From NCBI GenBank assembly GCA_029265715.1, contig JAJUGZ010000017.1:1-56158 (forward strand): a stretch of DNA of 56,158 nt, in the 5' to 3' direction. Every line of letters begins with the position of its first letter. The stretch's first letter is position 1. The notes under the pieces are model-generated. The model made no database searches. It was not told where the DNA came from and saw only the letters and a program-made list of their open reading frames with translations. Positions 1 to 9,144 of this stretch are shown here, piece by piece. The position numbers and the translations under genes are program-made. The DNA is from Bacteroidota bacterium. Lineage in GTDB: Bacteria; Bacteroidota; Bacteroidia; Bacteroidales; Prolixibacteraceae.

Positions 1-21
1 CGGGGCTTTGTTTTTTTGTTC

Positions 22-62
22 GTTTAAACCTGACAGGTTTTCGAAACCTGTCAGGTTTAAAC
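22..62. repeat. Perfect 41-bp palindrome (19-bp arms, 3-base loop)
   Basis: The left arm (22-40) and right arm (44-62) are exact reverse complements around the loop TCG; the arm core is AAACCTGACAGGTTT. No T-run follows on either strand, so it is not a standard intrinsic terminator. It looks like a REP-like dispersed palindrome of the kind found in many Bacteroidota genomes, which is recollection rather than a search result. There is no second full copy in this window. Confidence 0.75.
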
Positions 63-623
63 TGACCCGGGGCGTTTTCCGACAAAAAATGTGAGGGAAC
101 GGATTTGTTGACAGCCAGCAGCTGCTCCGGGTGAAAAAAGGTGGCTGGCCAGCCAGGAGGTTATCCTGGTAAACAATATCCACATGTTAATTCCGGGAAA
201 CGGCAAAAAGTCCCCCCCCGTTATATATTTAACAACATATCATATAGAGCTTGATTTTTAACTTGGGTTGGCAGGTATCCGGTTCATACAGAAAATGGGA
301 AATTCAGTCAAGCGAGAGGTCGGAAAATAAAAATCTTTATAATGTCAGCCATAATGAATCGATGGGACAAAAGATGAAAAGCAACCTTAATGATTGATAA
401 GAAAATTTGCAAAAGCAAAAAATAAAATTTATACTTAGTGCCACAATCGTGAATTCTTGTATTGTCTGTATGTTGTCAGTTTTCTGATAATGAATTATTT
501 TCAAAAAGGAATCCGTTCATTCAAACAGCTGTCAGCCGTCGAATAAAACGAGCCATTGAATGGCCCATATTCAATAAAACTAGTTGTTAGTAAACTGCAT
601 TAAACCTCTTAAAACATTTTATT
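63..623. other. AT-rich intergenic stretch without recognisable gene
   Basis: About 560 bases with no convincing open reading frame, RNA gene or clear promoter. It has a short poly-C run near 213-220 and the small imperfect repeat CCATTGAATGG near 553-563. It presumably carries the promoter of the secreted-protein gene at 624, but no TTG/TAnnTTTG pair could be identified. Confidence 0.5.
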
Positions 624-1148
624 ATGAAAACAAAAGCCGTTGTTTATTTCATTTTGCTGGTTGTTGGCATTTTCTTGAATGTTGGACATGCTTTTTCTCA
701 AAAAACGAAAGACCAAAAAAAAGCAATTGATGCTTTTATTACTGCGACAACCAAGTCAGCAGAGGCAAGTGAACCCGTACCTGGTGCTGAAATTACCGTT
801 GAACAATACCCCGGTCCGGTAATCATCAAAAACAAAAGCGGAGAAAGCGGACCTGCTGAAAAAACTCAATTTGATGTTATTCTTAAATCAAAAATGAAGA
901 CGAATGATCAAGGAGAATTCAGTCTCAAATTAACAAAGAAACAACTGAAACAGCTTCCTGAAGAGTTTTACCTAAAGGTTACGATTATGCCTAAAAACCG
1001 CAAGCAATATAAAACAGATCAAGATTTTGTAATCTTAAAACTCAACAAATCAGATGGAGCTGAATTCAAATTTGTTGTAACTTTTGAAAAATTGAAGAAT
1101 AAATCCAACAAAGGCACTTTTGCTGTTAACGGGAAAACGCAATCATAA
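624..1148 (+). CDS. Small secreted protein, unknown function
   Basis: A 174-residue protein with a clear N-terminal signal peptide: lysines at 2 and 4, a hydrophobic stretch to about residue 20, and likely cleavage after the Ala-Phe-Ser near 23-25. Residues about 50-140 contain PGAEITVEQYPG and TNDQGEFSL, resembling the carboxypeptidase-regulatory-like (beta-sandwich) folds common in exported Bacteroidota proteins. The C-terminal third is lysine-rich. It stands alone, with trpS convergent downstream. I do not recognise a family and no catalytic motif is visible. The start is the only ATG giving the signal peptide. Confidence 0.75.
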   Translation: MKTKAVVYFILLVVGIFLNVGHAFSQKTKDQKKAIDAFITATTKSAEASEPVPGAEITVEQYPGPVIIKNKSGESGPAEKTQFDVILKSKMKTNDQGEFSLKLTKKQLKQLPEEFYLKVTIMPKNRKQYKTDQDFVILKLNKSDGAEFKFVVTFEKLKNKSNKGTFAVNGKTQS

Positions 1149-1465
1149 TCTCCTTTTGCTCATATCTGGAGAACTGAAACAACGATCAATTCATCAATCG
1201 ATATTGTCTTAAGAACGTACGAAAACATTTAGTCTCCACTTTGTATCAAACAAGAACCTGATACGAAATGGTTGGTATTTATTCAGCCATAGTCTGGTAA
1301 GTAAAGACTTGAAGGCGAAAACGGTCGCTCGCAAATTGGTGACAACCTTCAGATTCTGCCTCACAACGAACACCCTTGCGCTTGGCTAATGGTTGGTAAC
1401 TACCCATCCCCATAAGGGACTTGCTCCTTCCAGGTAATAAGCATGCACGGCGCGCCACAAAAAGC
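1149..1465. other. Intergenic block of uncertain origin
   Basis: About 315 bases between the secreted-protein gene and the trpS terminator. From roughly 1260 to 1460 it is more GC-rich than the flanks. A 67-codon arginine- and cysteine-rich frame is open on the minus strand (1279-1482), but it overlaps the terminator hairpin and has no family resemblance. It may be a remnant of the non-coding end of a mobile element; this is a guess. Confidence 0.3.
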
Positions 1466-1495
1466 AAAGCCAGCCGAAACAATCCGACTGGCTTT
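1466..1495 (-). terminator. Intrinsic terminator of trpS
   Basis: Read on the minus strand, AAAGCCAGTCG pairs with CGGCTGGCTTT (11 bp, one G-T wobble) around an 8-base loop and is followed by GCTTTTTG. It lies 25 bases past the trpS stop codon. Confidence 0.8.
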
Positions 1496-1520
1496 ACTTT
1501 ATGGTGCTTTTGCTTGTTTT

Positions 1521-2522
1521 TTAAAACAGGCGTTTAAACCCTATTACCTCTTTCACTTCCTGAAGCGTACGGACTGCCGATTCTCGTGCTTTTTCAGCGC
1601 CAATGCGGGCCACTTGGGCTAAATAGGCATCATCCTTCAAGATCTCCAGGATGCGTTCACGAATTGGGGCAGTAACGGCGATAATATCTTCGGCCAACTG
1701 TTTTTTCAGGTCGCCGTAACGAATCTCGCACGAATTGTATGCTTTTTCGAAATGGTCCACCACATCCGGCGTTGAAACAATCTTCAGAAGGGTGAACAAA
1801 TTTTCAACCGGTTCGGTCTTTTTGCTGTTCGGCTCAGTCGGGCCGGCATCGGTCACGGCGCGCATCACTTTTTTACGGATCTCTTTCGGGTCTTCGTACA
1901 GAAAAACACCGTTCCCTTCCGATTTTCCCATTTTGCCGCTGCCATCCAAACCCGGCACCTTAATCATGTCGCCGCCATCGAAGGTAAACGGACGCGGGAT
2001 CGGAAACACTTCCTGTTTATACATCCGGTTGAAGCGCCCGGCAAACTTGCGGGCCATTTCCAGGTTTTGTTCCTGATCTTTGCCAACCGGCACAAATTCG
2101 GCTTTATGGATAATGATGTCGGCAGCCATCAGAACCGGATAAGTCAGCAAACCGGCATTCACGTTTTCGGGTTGCTTGCGGGCTTTTTCCTTAAACGAAG
2201 TGGTACGCTCCAGCTCGCCCAGATAAGCATTCATGTTCAGGAACGTGTACAACTCGCACACCTCCGGAACATCGCTCTGAATAAAAATGGTCGATTTTTC
2301 CGGATCGATACCGCATGCCAGATACTCGGCCAATACCTGTTTCACACCAGCCTGCAAATTTTCAGGAGTTGGGTGCGTGGTCAGCGAATGGATGTCGGCA
2401 ATAAAAAAGTAACAGTTGTAATCTTCCTGCATGCGCAAAAAGTTACGCACAGCTCCGTAGTAGTTGCCCAAATGCAAATATCCGGTCGGCCTGATGCCGC
2501 TAACAACAATTGGTTTTATCAT
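1521..2522 (-). CDS. trpS: Tryptophanyl-tRNA synthetase
   Basis: Charges tRNA-Trp with tryptophan using ATP; a cytoplasmic class I aminoacyl-tRNA synthetase. The 333 residues match the usual bacterial length. The class I HIGH-type motif is HLGN at 17-20, within the TrpS signature RPTGYLHLGNYYG, and the KMSKS loop is KMGKS at 197-201. The family block GLLTYPVLMAADI is also present. The gene is single, with its own promoter upstream and a strong terminator downstream, and is divergent from dnaE. The start at 2522 gives the canonical N-terminus with the Rossmann strand beginning at residue 5. Confidence 0.97.
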   Translation of the reverse strand: MIKPIVVSGIRPTGYLHLGNYYGAVRNFLRMQEDYNCYFFIADIHSLTTHPTPENLQAGVKQVLAEYLACGIDPEKSTIFIQSDVPEVCELYTFLNMNAYLGELERTTSFKEKARKQPENVNAGLLTYPVLMAADIIIHKAEFVPVGKDQEQNLEMARKFAGRFNRMYKQEVFPIPRPFTFDGGDMIKVPGLDGSGKMGKSEGNGVFLYEDPKEIRKKVMRAVTDAGPTEPNSKKTEPVENLFTLLKIVSTPDVVDHFEKAYNSCEIRYGDLKKQLAEDIIAVTAPIRERILEILKDDAYLAQVARIGAEKARESAVRTLQEVKEVIGFKRLF

Positions 2523-2582
2523 GATTCTGTAATTTCAAACATTCAACTCCTGCCCCGCTCATGGTCAGGAAAATAAGCGGAG

Positions 2583-2613
2583 CAAAAATACATGAACTAA
2601 AATCAAATAACAA
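2583..2613 (-). promoter_or_regulatory. Bacteroidota-type promoter of trpS
   Basis: On the minus strand, TATTTTTG (2583-2590) matches the -7 consensus TAnnTTTG, and TTG (2611-2613) lies 20 bases upstream as the -33 element. It sits about 60 bases before the trpS start codon. Confidence 0.6.
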
Positions 2614-2775
2614 CAACAAAAACGGTGAGCACTAATCAACGTTGAAAAATGAACCCGCACCTCTTTTTTCATGTTTTATCAACATTGCCCGATTTTCGGA
2701 ATTGAATTCACTAAATTTACTTGCTGAACTTTTTCACTCCCCGGAATTCCGGCACACTTGGTTAATTTATTGGTT

Positions 2776-5700
2776 ATGATCCCTTTTACGCATTTACATG
2801 TTCACTCGCAATATTCCATTCTCGACGGCGCGGCAAGCGTACGCGGATTGGTTATGAAAGCTAAAAACGATGGCATGACTGCCCTGGCCCTGACCGACCA
2901 CGGCAACATGTTTGGCATCAAAGAATTTTACGACACTTGCAAAAAAGAAGGCCTGAAACCAATTCTCGGCTGCGAAACCTACGTAGCTGCCCGCTCACGT
3001 TTCGACAAAACCGACCCGAAGATCGACCGCTCCGGATATCACCTGATTTTGCTGGCCAAAAATGAAAAAGGCTACCGGAACCTGCTGAAACTGATTTCGG
3101 CCTCGAACATCGACGGTTTTTACTACAAACCACGTATCGACAAGGAAATTCTGAAGGAATGCAGCGAAGGTCTGATTGTTTCGTCGGCTTGTCTGGGCGG
3201 CGAAGTACCCCAGCATATCATGAACGGACATGACCAGGACGCTGACGAGGCTATCCGCTGGTTTAAAGACATTTTTGGCGACGACTACTATTTGGAACTG
3301 CAACGCCACCCCTCCGAAATCCCGCAATTGCGTGCCGAAGTTTACGACAACCAGGTAAAAGTCAACGAACGGATACTGGAACTTGCAAAAAAACACGGGG
3401 TTAAGGTTATTTGCACCAACGACGTGCACTTTATCAATGCCGAAGACGCCGACGCCCACGACCTGTTAATCTGCCTCAATACCGGAAAGGACCTCGACGA
3501 CCCCACCCGCATGCGCTACACTAAACAAGAGTGGTTTAAAACCACCGAAGAAATGAACCTCCTGTTTGGCGATATTCCGGAGGCATTGGCCAACACCCAG
3601 GAAATTGCCGATAAGATTGAGAATTACGAGCTGAACTCCGACCCGATCATGCCCGTTTTCCCCATCCCGGAAGAATTTGGCAAAGAAGAAGATTACCTCT
3701 CGAAATATACCGAAGCTCAGCTGATCGAAGAATTCGGAGAACATGCCTTTCACCGGCTGGGTGGATACCATAAAGTTTTGCGCGTGAAGTTTGAATCCGA
3801 CTACCTGGAACATTTGACCTACAAAGGCGCTTATATCCGGTATGGCAACCCTCTTCCGGAAGATGTGAAGGAACGGATTGATTTTGAACTGAACACCATC
3901 AAAACCATGGGTTTCCCGGGATACTTCCTGATCGTGCAGGACTTTATCAATGCAGCCCGCGAAATGGGCGTCCTGGTTGGCCCCGGCCGTGGTTCGGCTG
4001 CAGGCGCAGTAGTTTCCTATTGCGTGGGAATTACCAACATCGACCCTATCCGGTACGACCTGCTGTTCGAACGCTTCCTGAACCCCGATCGTATTTCGAT
4101 GCCCGATGTGGATATCGATTTCGACGACGACGGCCGCCAGATGGTACTCGACTGGGTGACCGAAAAATATGGCAAAGACAAAGTAGCCCACATCTGTACC
4201 TTTGGCACGATGGCGACCAAGCTTGCCATACGCGACGTGGCCCGCGTGTTGAAGCTCCCGCTCCCGGATGCCGACCGTTTGGCAAAGCTGGTCCCAGAAG
4301 CCCCCAAAATGAGCTTTGAAAAAGCATATAAAGAAAGCCCCGAACTGAAGCAGGAATTAAACTCGCCCAATGAATTGGTCCGGCAAACACTCCGGTTCGC
4401 CGAAACATTAGAAGGCTCGGTTCGCCAAACCGGCGTACATGCCTGCGGTATCCTGATCAGCCGCGACCCGCTGACCGACCATATCCCGGTTATGCCAACC
4501 AAAGACGAAGAACTGCTTACAACGCAATACGACGGCCATTTTGTTGAAGCCATTGGACTGTTAAAGATGGACTTTCTGGGGCTGAAAACACTGTCGATCA
4601 TCAAGGAAACTCTTGAAAACATCCGCCGCTCAAAGGGAATTGAAATCGATATCGACAAAATCCCGATGGACGATGCCAAAACCTTCGAACTGTTCAGCAA
4701 TGGCGATACCACCGGTGTGTTCCAGTTCGAATCGCCCGGAATGAAAAAACACCTCCGCGCGCTGAAGCCCAACCGGTTTGAAGACCTTGTGGCCATGAAC
4801 GCCCTTTACCGACCAGGCCCTATGGAGTACATCCCGTCTTTTATCCGGAGAAAACATGGCCAGGAAAAAATTGAATACGACCACCCGCTGATGGAACCAT
4901 ACCTGAAAGATACCTACGGAATTACGGTTTACCAGGAACAGGTTATGCTCCAGTCGCGTGCATTGGGCGGTTTTACGCGAGGCGACTCCGACTCGCTCCG
5001 GAAAGCCATGGGTAAAAAAATCAAGGCCATGATGGACAAGCTGAAAGCTAAGTTCCAGGAAGGCTGCCTAAACAATCCGGAGTTTATGAAAGGCTGTGAC
5101 GGCAAGAAAAAACCGGAAGAACTGATCGATAAAATCTGGGGCGACTGGGAAGCATTTGCCAGTTACGCCTTCAACAAGTCTCACTCGGTTTGTTATGCGT
5201 ATGTAGCCTACCAGACCGGTTACCTGAAAGCCCACTTCCCGGCCGAATTTATGGCGGCCAACATGAGCCGGAACCTGAGCAACATTACCGAGATCACCAA
5301 GCTGATGGAAGAAAGCAAACGCATGAAACTGAATGTGCTTGGCCCGGATGTAAATGAAAGTCATGTGAAATTTACGGTAAACAAACGCGGCGATGTACGT
5401 TTCGGCCTGGCAGCCGTGAAAGGCGTTGGCGAAGGAGCGGTCCTCGACCTGCTGAAAGCCCGCGAAAAAGGCGAGTTTACCGATATTTACAATTTCGTTG
5501 AACGTGTGAACCTGCAATCGGTAAACAAGAAAAACCTCGAGGCCCTGGCCATGTCCGGAGCTTTCGACGGATTTAAAAAGCATTTCCGCAGCCAATTTTT
5601 CGCCCCCGACGAAAACGACCAGACGTTCATCGAAAAACTGATCCGCTACGGAAACAAGATGCAATTCGAAAGCCAAAATTCACAGCCGTCGTTATTTGGC

Positions 5701-6411
5701 GAGGTGATGGCCAGCGAAACGATCCAGAAACCCGAAGCTCCCTTTGTCGAAGAATGGCCCAAGATTGTTCTTCTTGAAAAAGAAAAAAGCCTGATCGGGA
5801 TTTACCTCTCGTCCCACCCGCTTGACGAATATAAGTTAGAGGTCGAAAATTTCGCGACAAAGGATGTTTCGTTAAAAGACCTGAACAACAACATCGAGCA
5901 GCTCAAAGGGCGCGAGCTGACATTTGCCGGTATGGTGACCGAGGCACGCGAAGCCTTCGGCAAAACCGGAAAACCCTATTGCCACATGGTGCTAACCGAC
6001 TATACCGATTCATATAAAATATTCTTCTTTGCAAAAGACTATGTTGATTTCAGCAAATTCTGCAAACCGGGCCTCTACCTGCTTGTAAAAGGGGTCGTCC
6101 AGCAACGGTTCGGGCAGGATCAGCTTGAATTCAAAGTTTCACGCATCGAAGAACTTCGCGAAGTACGGCAAAACCTGATAAAAAGCCTGACGGTTGAAAT
6201 GCCACTGCCGGTCATTAATGCAGCCATTGTAAACGAACTGGAAAGCCTGACCGCAAAAAACAAAGGGAAAGTCATCCTGAAATTTAATATCTGGGACCCG
6301 GAAACAAAAATGACACTCAATCTGTTCTCAAGAAATGTGAGAATTGAAATCAACGATGAAATTCTTTCATTTTTTGACAAATACGATGACCTTGCTTTTA
6401 AAATTAATTAG
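2776..6411 (+). CDS. dnaE: DNA polymerase III alpha subunit
   Basis: The replicative C-family DNA polymerase, 1211 residues from the ATG at 2776. An in-frame TTG six codons earlier is possible, but the family normally begins at the PHP domain, which here is HLHVHSQYSILDG right after the start. Domains in order: PHP (about 1-270), polymerase palm with PDVDIDFDD at 443-451 and the third catalytic aspartate in KMDFLGL (D599), fingers, tandem HhH near 870-930, and a C-terminal OB fold (about 1020-1120, RELTFAGMVTEA). It shares an intergenic region with divergent trpS. The promoter of trxA lies inside its 3' end. Confidence 0.97.
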   Translation: MIPFTHLHVHSQYSILDGAASVRGLVMKAKNDGMTALALTDHGNMFGIKEFYDTCKKEGLKPILGCETYVAARSRFDKTDPKIDRSGYHLILLAKNEKGYRNLLKLISASNIDGFYYKPRIDKEILKECSEGLIVSSACLGGEVPQHIMNGHDQDADEAIRWFKDIFGDDYYLELQRHPSEIPQLRAEVYDNQVKVNERILELAKKHGVKVICTNDVHFINAEDADAHDLLICLNTGKDLDDPTRMRYTKQEWFKTTEEMNLLFGDIPEALANTQEIADKIENYELNSDPIMPVFPIPEEFGKEEDYLSKYTEAQLIEEFGEHAFHRLGGYHKVLRVKFESDYLEHLTYKGAYIRYGNPLPEDVKERIDFELNTIKTMGFPGYFLIVQDFINAAREMGVLVGPGRGSAAGAVVSYCVGITNIDPIRYDLLFERFLNPDRISMPDVDIDFDDDGRQMVLDWVTEKYGKDKVAHICTFGTMATKLAIRDVARVLKLPLPDADRLAKLVPEAPKMSFEKAYKESPELKQELNSPNELVRQTLRFAETLEGSVRQTGVHACGILISRDPLTDHIPVMPTKDEELLTTQYDGHFVEAIGLLKMDFLGLKTLSIIKETLENIRRSKGIEIDIDKIPMDDAKTFELFSNGDTTGVFQFESPGMKKHLRALKPNRFEDLVAMNALYRPGPMEYIPSFIRRKHGQEKIEYDHPLMEPYLKDTYGITVYQEQVMLQSRALGGFTRGDSDSLRKAMGKKIKAMMDKLKAKFQEGCLNNPEFMKGCDGKKKPEELIDKIWGDWEAFASYAFNKSHSVCYAYVAYQTGYLKAHFPAEFMAANMSRNLSNITEITKLMEESKRMKLNVLGPDVNESHVKFTVNKRGDVRFGLAAVKGVGEGAVLDLLKAREKGEFTDIYNFVERVNLQSVNKKNLEALAMSGAFDGFKKHFRSQFFAPDENDQTFIEKLIRYGNKMQFESQNSQPSLFGEVMASETIQKPEAPFVEEWPKIVLLEKEKSLIGIYLSSHPLDEYKLEVENFATKDVSLKDLNNNIEQLKGRELTFAGMVTEAREAFGKTGKPYCHMVLTDYTDSYKIFFFAKDYVDFSKFCKPGLYLLVKGVVQQRFGQDQLEFKVSRIEELREVRQNLIKSLTVEMPLPVINAAIVNELESLTAKNKGKVILKFNIWDPETKMTLNLFSRNVRIEINDEILSFFDKYDDLAFKIN

Positions 6412-6421
6412 GCTAATTTTG
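6392..6421 (+). promoter_or_regulatory. Promoter of trxA inside the dnaE 3' end
   Basis: TTG (6392-6394), 19 bases, then TAATTTTG (6414-6421), a near-ideal Bacteroidota sigma-ABfr promoter. It ends 46 bases before the trxA ATG and overlaps the last codons of dnaE, so trxA can be transcribed separately. Confidence 0.7.
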
Positions 6422-6467
6422 TGATGGATTTGACTATAAAAGTATTAACATATAAAAATATTGAGTT

Positions 6468-6785
6468 ATGGCTTTAGAAGTTAATGATGCGAATTTTGAA
6501 GAGATCGTTCTTCAGTCGGATAAGCCAGTTTTGGTTGATTTTTGGGCAGAATGGTGCGGCCCGTGCCGCATGGTAGCTCCTGTTGTTCAGGAACTTGCCG
6601 AAGACTATGCCGGAAAATTAATTGTAGCCAAAGTAGATGTTGACAGCAATCCGGGAACTGCTGCCAAATATGGTATCCGTAATATCCCGACTATCTTGTT
6701 CTTTAAAGGGGGCGAGGTTGTGGAAAAACACGTAGGAGCTGCTCCCAAAACAACACTTGCCTCAAAAGTTGAGAGCATCCTTTAA
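6468..6785 (+). CDS. trxA: Thioredoxin
   Basis: A 105-residue cytoplasmic disulfide reductase that keeps cysteines reduced with electrons from thioredoxin reductase. The active site is WCGPC with the redox pair C30/C33, preceded by the usual VDFWAEWC strand-helix junction. The cis-proline loop is NIPTI near residue 75. Length is standard and there is no signal peptide. It has its own promoter, and a hairpin follows 25 bases after the stop. Confidence 0.97.
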   Translation: MALEVNDANFEEIVLQSDKPVLVDFWAEWCGPCRMVAPVVQELAEDYAGKLIVAKVDVDSNPGTAAKYGIRNIPTILFFKGGEVVEKHVGAAPKTTLASKVESIL

Positions 6786-6810
6786 TTTCTTTTGAAAAGA
6801 AGATATTTGG

Positions 6811-6841
6811 GGCATAGGAAAGAAATTTCTTATGCCTTTTT
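6811..6841 (+). terminator. Intrinsic terminator after trxA
   Basis: GGCATAGGAAA pairs with TTTCTTATGCC (one G-T wobble) around the loop GAAA, followed by TTTTTATTTT. It ends only about 12 bases before the start codon of the next gene. Confidence 0.7.
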
Positions 6842-6853
6842 ATTTTGAATGGC

Positions 6854-7786
6854 ATGAACAATCTTTTCGATATACAGCAGTTTCAGCAGTTCGACAACCT
6901 TGAACTGATTGCGCACGAGGTCGTCGAAGGCTTTATTACCGGGCTTCATCGAAGTCCGTTTCACGGATTCTCGGTCGAATTTGCCGAGCACCGCCTTTAC
7001 AATACAGGCGAATCGACCAAGCATATCGACTGGAAGCTGTTTGCCCGCACCGATCGCCTGTTCGTCAAGCAATACGAAGAAGAAACCAACCTGCGCTGCC
7101 AGATTGTAATCGATACCTCGTCGTCGATGCTTTTTCCTTATGAGAAAGGTAAAAAAGCGCAGATGAACAAGCTGGCCTACTCGGTTTATTCGGCTGCCGC
7201 TTTAATTTATTTGCTCCGGAAGCAACGCGACGCCGCCGGCCTGACTCTTTTCTCAGAGCATGTCGAATTTCATTCACAGGCCCGGCTATCGTCTGTTCAT
7301 GCCGAATTACTCTACGGGCAACTGCTGCGGTTATTGCAGGCCGATCAGAACCCGCTCCGAAAAAGGACCAATGCCGTAGATGCGCTCCACCAGATTGCCG
7401 AAAGCATTCACAAACGCTCGCTGGTCATTATTTTCAGCGACATGATTGAGCAAACCGATAAAACCGATCAACTGTTTGAAGCCCTTCAGCATTTACGGTA
7501 CAACAAACACGAGGTTTTGCTCTTTCACGTAACCGACCATCGCCAGGAACGCAATTTTGAATTTCAAAACCGTCCGTACCGGTTTGTCGACCTCGAAACA
7601 GGCGAACACATCCGTTTTTCGCCCCAGGATATGAAGAACAATTACCAGGCAGCCGTAAAGCTCTATTTCGAAGATTTAAAGGTTAAATGCGGGCAATATC
7701 ACATCGACCTGGCCGAAGCCGATATCAATGAAGACTTCAGGCACATGCTGTTCTCGTACCTGATCAAACGCAAAAAATTGTTTTAA
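6854..7786 (+). CDS. DUF58 family protein (von Willebrand-like fold)
   Basis: A 310-residue cytoplasmic protein of the DUF58 family, usually linked to MoxR ATPases and von Willebrand factor A (VWA) proteins in membrane or chaperone-like complexes of unclear function. The family signature RLYNTGESTKHIDWKLFART lies at about 47-66. A MIDAS-like DTSSS follows at 87-91, with the second metal-site motif near IIFSDMIEQTD. No MoxR gene lies next to it, which is unusual for the family. I chose the ATG at 6854 over an in-frame TTG at 6845. It ends 3 bases from the convergent gene at 7790. Confidence 0.85.
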   Translation: MNNLFDIQQFQQFDNLELIAHEVVEGFITGLHRSPFHGFSVEFAEHRLYNTGESTKHIDWKLFARTDRLFVKQYEEETNLRCQIVIDTSSSMLFPYEKGKKAQMNKLAYSVYSAAALIYLLRKQRDAAGLTLFSEHVEFHSQARLSSVHAELLYGQLLRLLQADQNPLRKRTNAVDALHQIAESIHKRSLVIIFSDMIEQTDKTDQLFEALQHLRYNKHEVLLFHVTDHRQERNFEFQNRPYRFVDLETGEHIRFSPQDMKNNYQAAVKLYFEDLKVKCGQYHIDLAEADINEDFRHMLFSYLIKRKKLF

Positions 7787-7789
7787 CGG

Positions 7790-9043
7790 TTATCGCTGGC
7801 GGTTGTTCTGCCATTGGTACCAGGTTGCCGAAGCAAAATAGCTCCGGAGCATCCCATCAAACAACTTAACTGCCTGAAGCCGGGTGTACAGGTTGTTTAT
7901 TTTGGCAATTTCCTCCGGATACTGATCGTTTCGCTTTGTGATAAACGTTTTGAAATCAATCATGTTTTTATCAAAATCGCCTTTATACTTTTCTTCACCG
8001 ATATAATACAAATTGCCAGGCAGCTGTATTTCATCCTGATTGATTTCGGGCAAATAGCGGTTGAAAATGTCCGGCGCATCCTGAGATATTTGCTTTCTCC
8101 AGTTGTAATACAATTTGATCTGTTGTTCCAGCGCCTTTTCGTTATCTGATTTCGATTTGGAGTTCAGCGTTTCAAGCTTCTCGGTGGTCGTTTGGAGCAA
8201 ACGGCCCAATTCATCCCAGGCGGCCTTTACCTTGGCAATCCGTTCGATATCCTTATAAGGCTGGTCGCTGGGCAAACCAATAATCAGGATGGTTGTTTTG
8301 TATCCCGGGTTTGTCTGCTCGGCCTGATGTATCGCATCGTGCAACGCATTCACATTCGACTGCAAAGTCCGGATACTTGCCGGAACGACCGAGAAATTCA
8401 GTTTGGCCAGATTAGCCTCCACTTCATCGAACGATTGCTGGATCAGGTTGGCTTTTGCCCGGATTGAATCGTTGGGAATGCCTTTGGCAACAATATTCCG
8501 GGAGTTAAACCATACTTCGTTGGCCCCCGACACATTCAGGTAGATGATTGCTTCGGCCACATTTTCTTCCAAGCTGCTGTTTTCGCCCTGTACAAGCTCC
8601 CAGGTCGCTTTCAGGATCACACGCACGTACGACTGCGGAAACTCGTTCGATATGACGGTCAACGTGGCATCAGCACTGTTTTCGTCGGCATATTCCACTT
8701 TGATGTTTGAATCCGTCAGATACTGCACCGACAGGTTTTTCAGGCGCCACTCATAATCTTCGCCATTCAGGCGGTAGAGTAAATGCGAATCATCGCGTTG
8801 TAAGATCTGCCCCTGGGGAAGAATATCGGCATAGGTTTCCGGAAACTTTACGTAGTCTTTACGGCCTCCCTCCAGGGAAGAAGTTATTTTCAGGACCTGA
8901 TTGGGGTTTACGACAATGTTATCGCCGCTCTTGTAAAGCGTCCCATCAATTTTGACAAATAAAAATGGTTTCCGAACAGGTTGCACCCCAACAACCGACC
9001 CAACCATGAATACCAGAATCCAAAACGCTATGAACCTTTTCAT
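7790..9043 (-). CDS. Secreted or periplasmic protein of unknown function
   Basis: 417 residues from the ATG at 9043, chosen over an upstream start at 9085 because it places the signal peptide (MKRFIAFWILVFMVGSVVGV) at the N-terminus. After a beta-rich first half (about 25-190), residues about 190-310 are predicted to be mostly helical with coiled-coil-like spacing (EVEANLAKL, TEKLETLNSKSKSDNEKALEQQ). No catalytic or binding motif is recognisable. It lies downstream of the sus arm on the same strand, separated by 101 bases without an obvious terminator, so read-through is possible. It is tail-to-tail with the DUF58 gene. Confidence 0.7.
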   Translation of the reverse strand: MKRFIAFWILVFMVGSVVGVQPVRKPFLFVKIDGTLYKSGDNIVVNPNQVLKITSSLEGGRKDYVKFPETYADILPQGQILQRDDSHLLYRLNGEDYEWRLKNLSVQYLTDSNIKVEYADENSADATLTVISNEFPQSYVRVILKATWELVQGENSSLEENVAEAIIYLNVSGANEVWFNSRNIVAKGIPNDSIRAKANLIQQSFDEVEANLAKLNFSVVPASIRTLQSNVNALHDAIHQAEQTNPGYKTTILIIGLPSDQPYKDIERIAKVKAAWDELGRLLQTTTEKLETLNSKSKSDNEKALEQQIKLYYNWRKQISQDAPDIFNRYLPEINQDEIQLPGNLYYIGEEKYKGDFDKNMIDFKTFITKRNDQYPEEIAKINNLYTRLQAVKLFDGMLRSYFASATWYQWQNNRQR

Positions 9044-9144
9044 GTCGCCGGAATTTATAATTGTGAAGATACCTAAAATAGGCAAAAACCCATTAGAAAG
9101 AAATGATCTTTAACACCACTTCCCGGCAGAAGAACAGGACATGG

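Noticed and set aside
22-62. Palindrome as an intrinsic terminator
   Set aside because: Neither side is followed by a T-run in the correct orientation, and no gene ends into it within the window.
1279-1482. 67-codon minus-strand open frame
   Set aside because: It overlaps the trpS terminator, has an unusual Arg/Cys-rich composition and no signal, motif or homologue that I recognise.
3466-4191. 241-codon frame antisense to dnaE
   Set aside because: It lies wholly inside dnaE, which has unambiguous domains; long antisense frames are expected in a GC-moderate gene with strong codon bias.
4017-4796. 259-codon frame antisense to dnaE
   Set aside because: Same reason: its residues mirror the codon pattern of dnaE and show no domain of their own.
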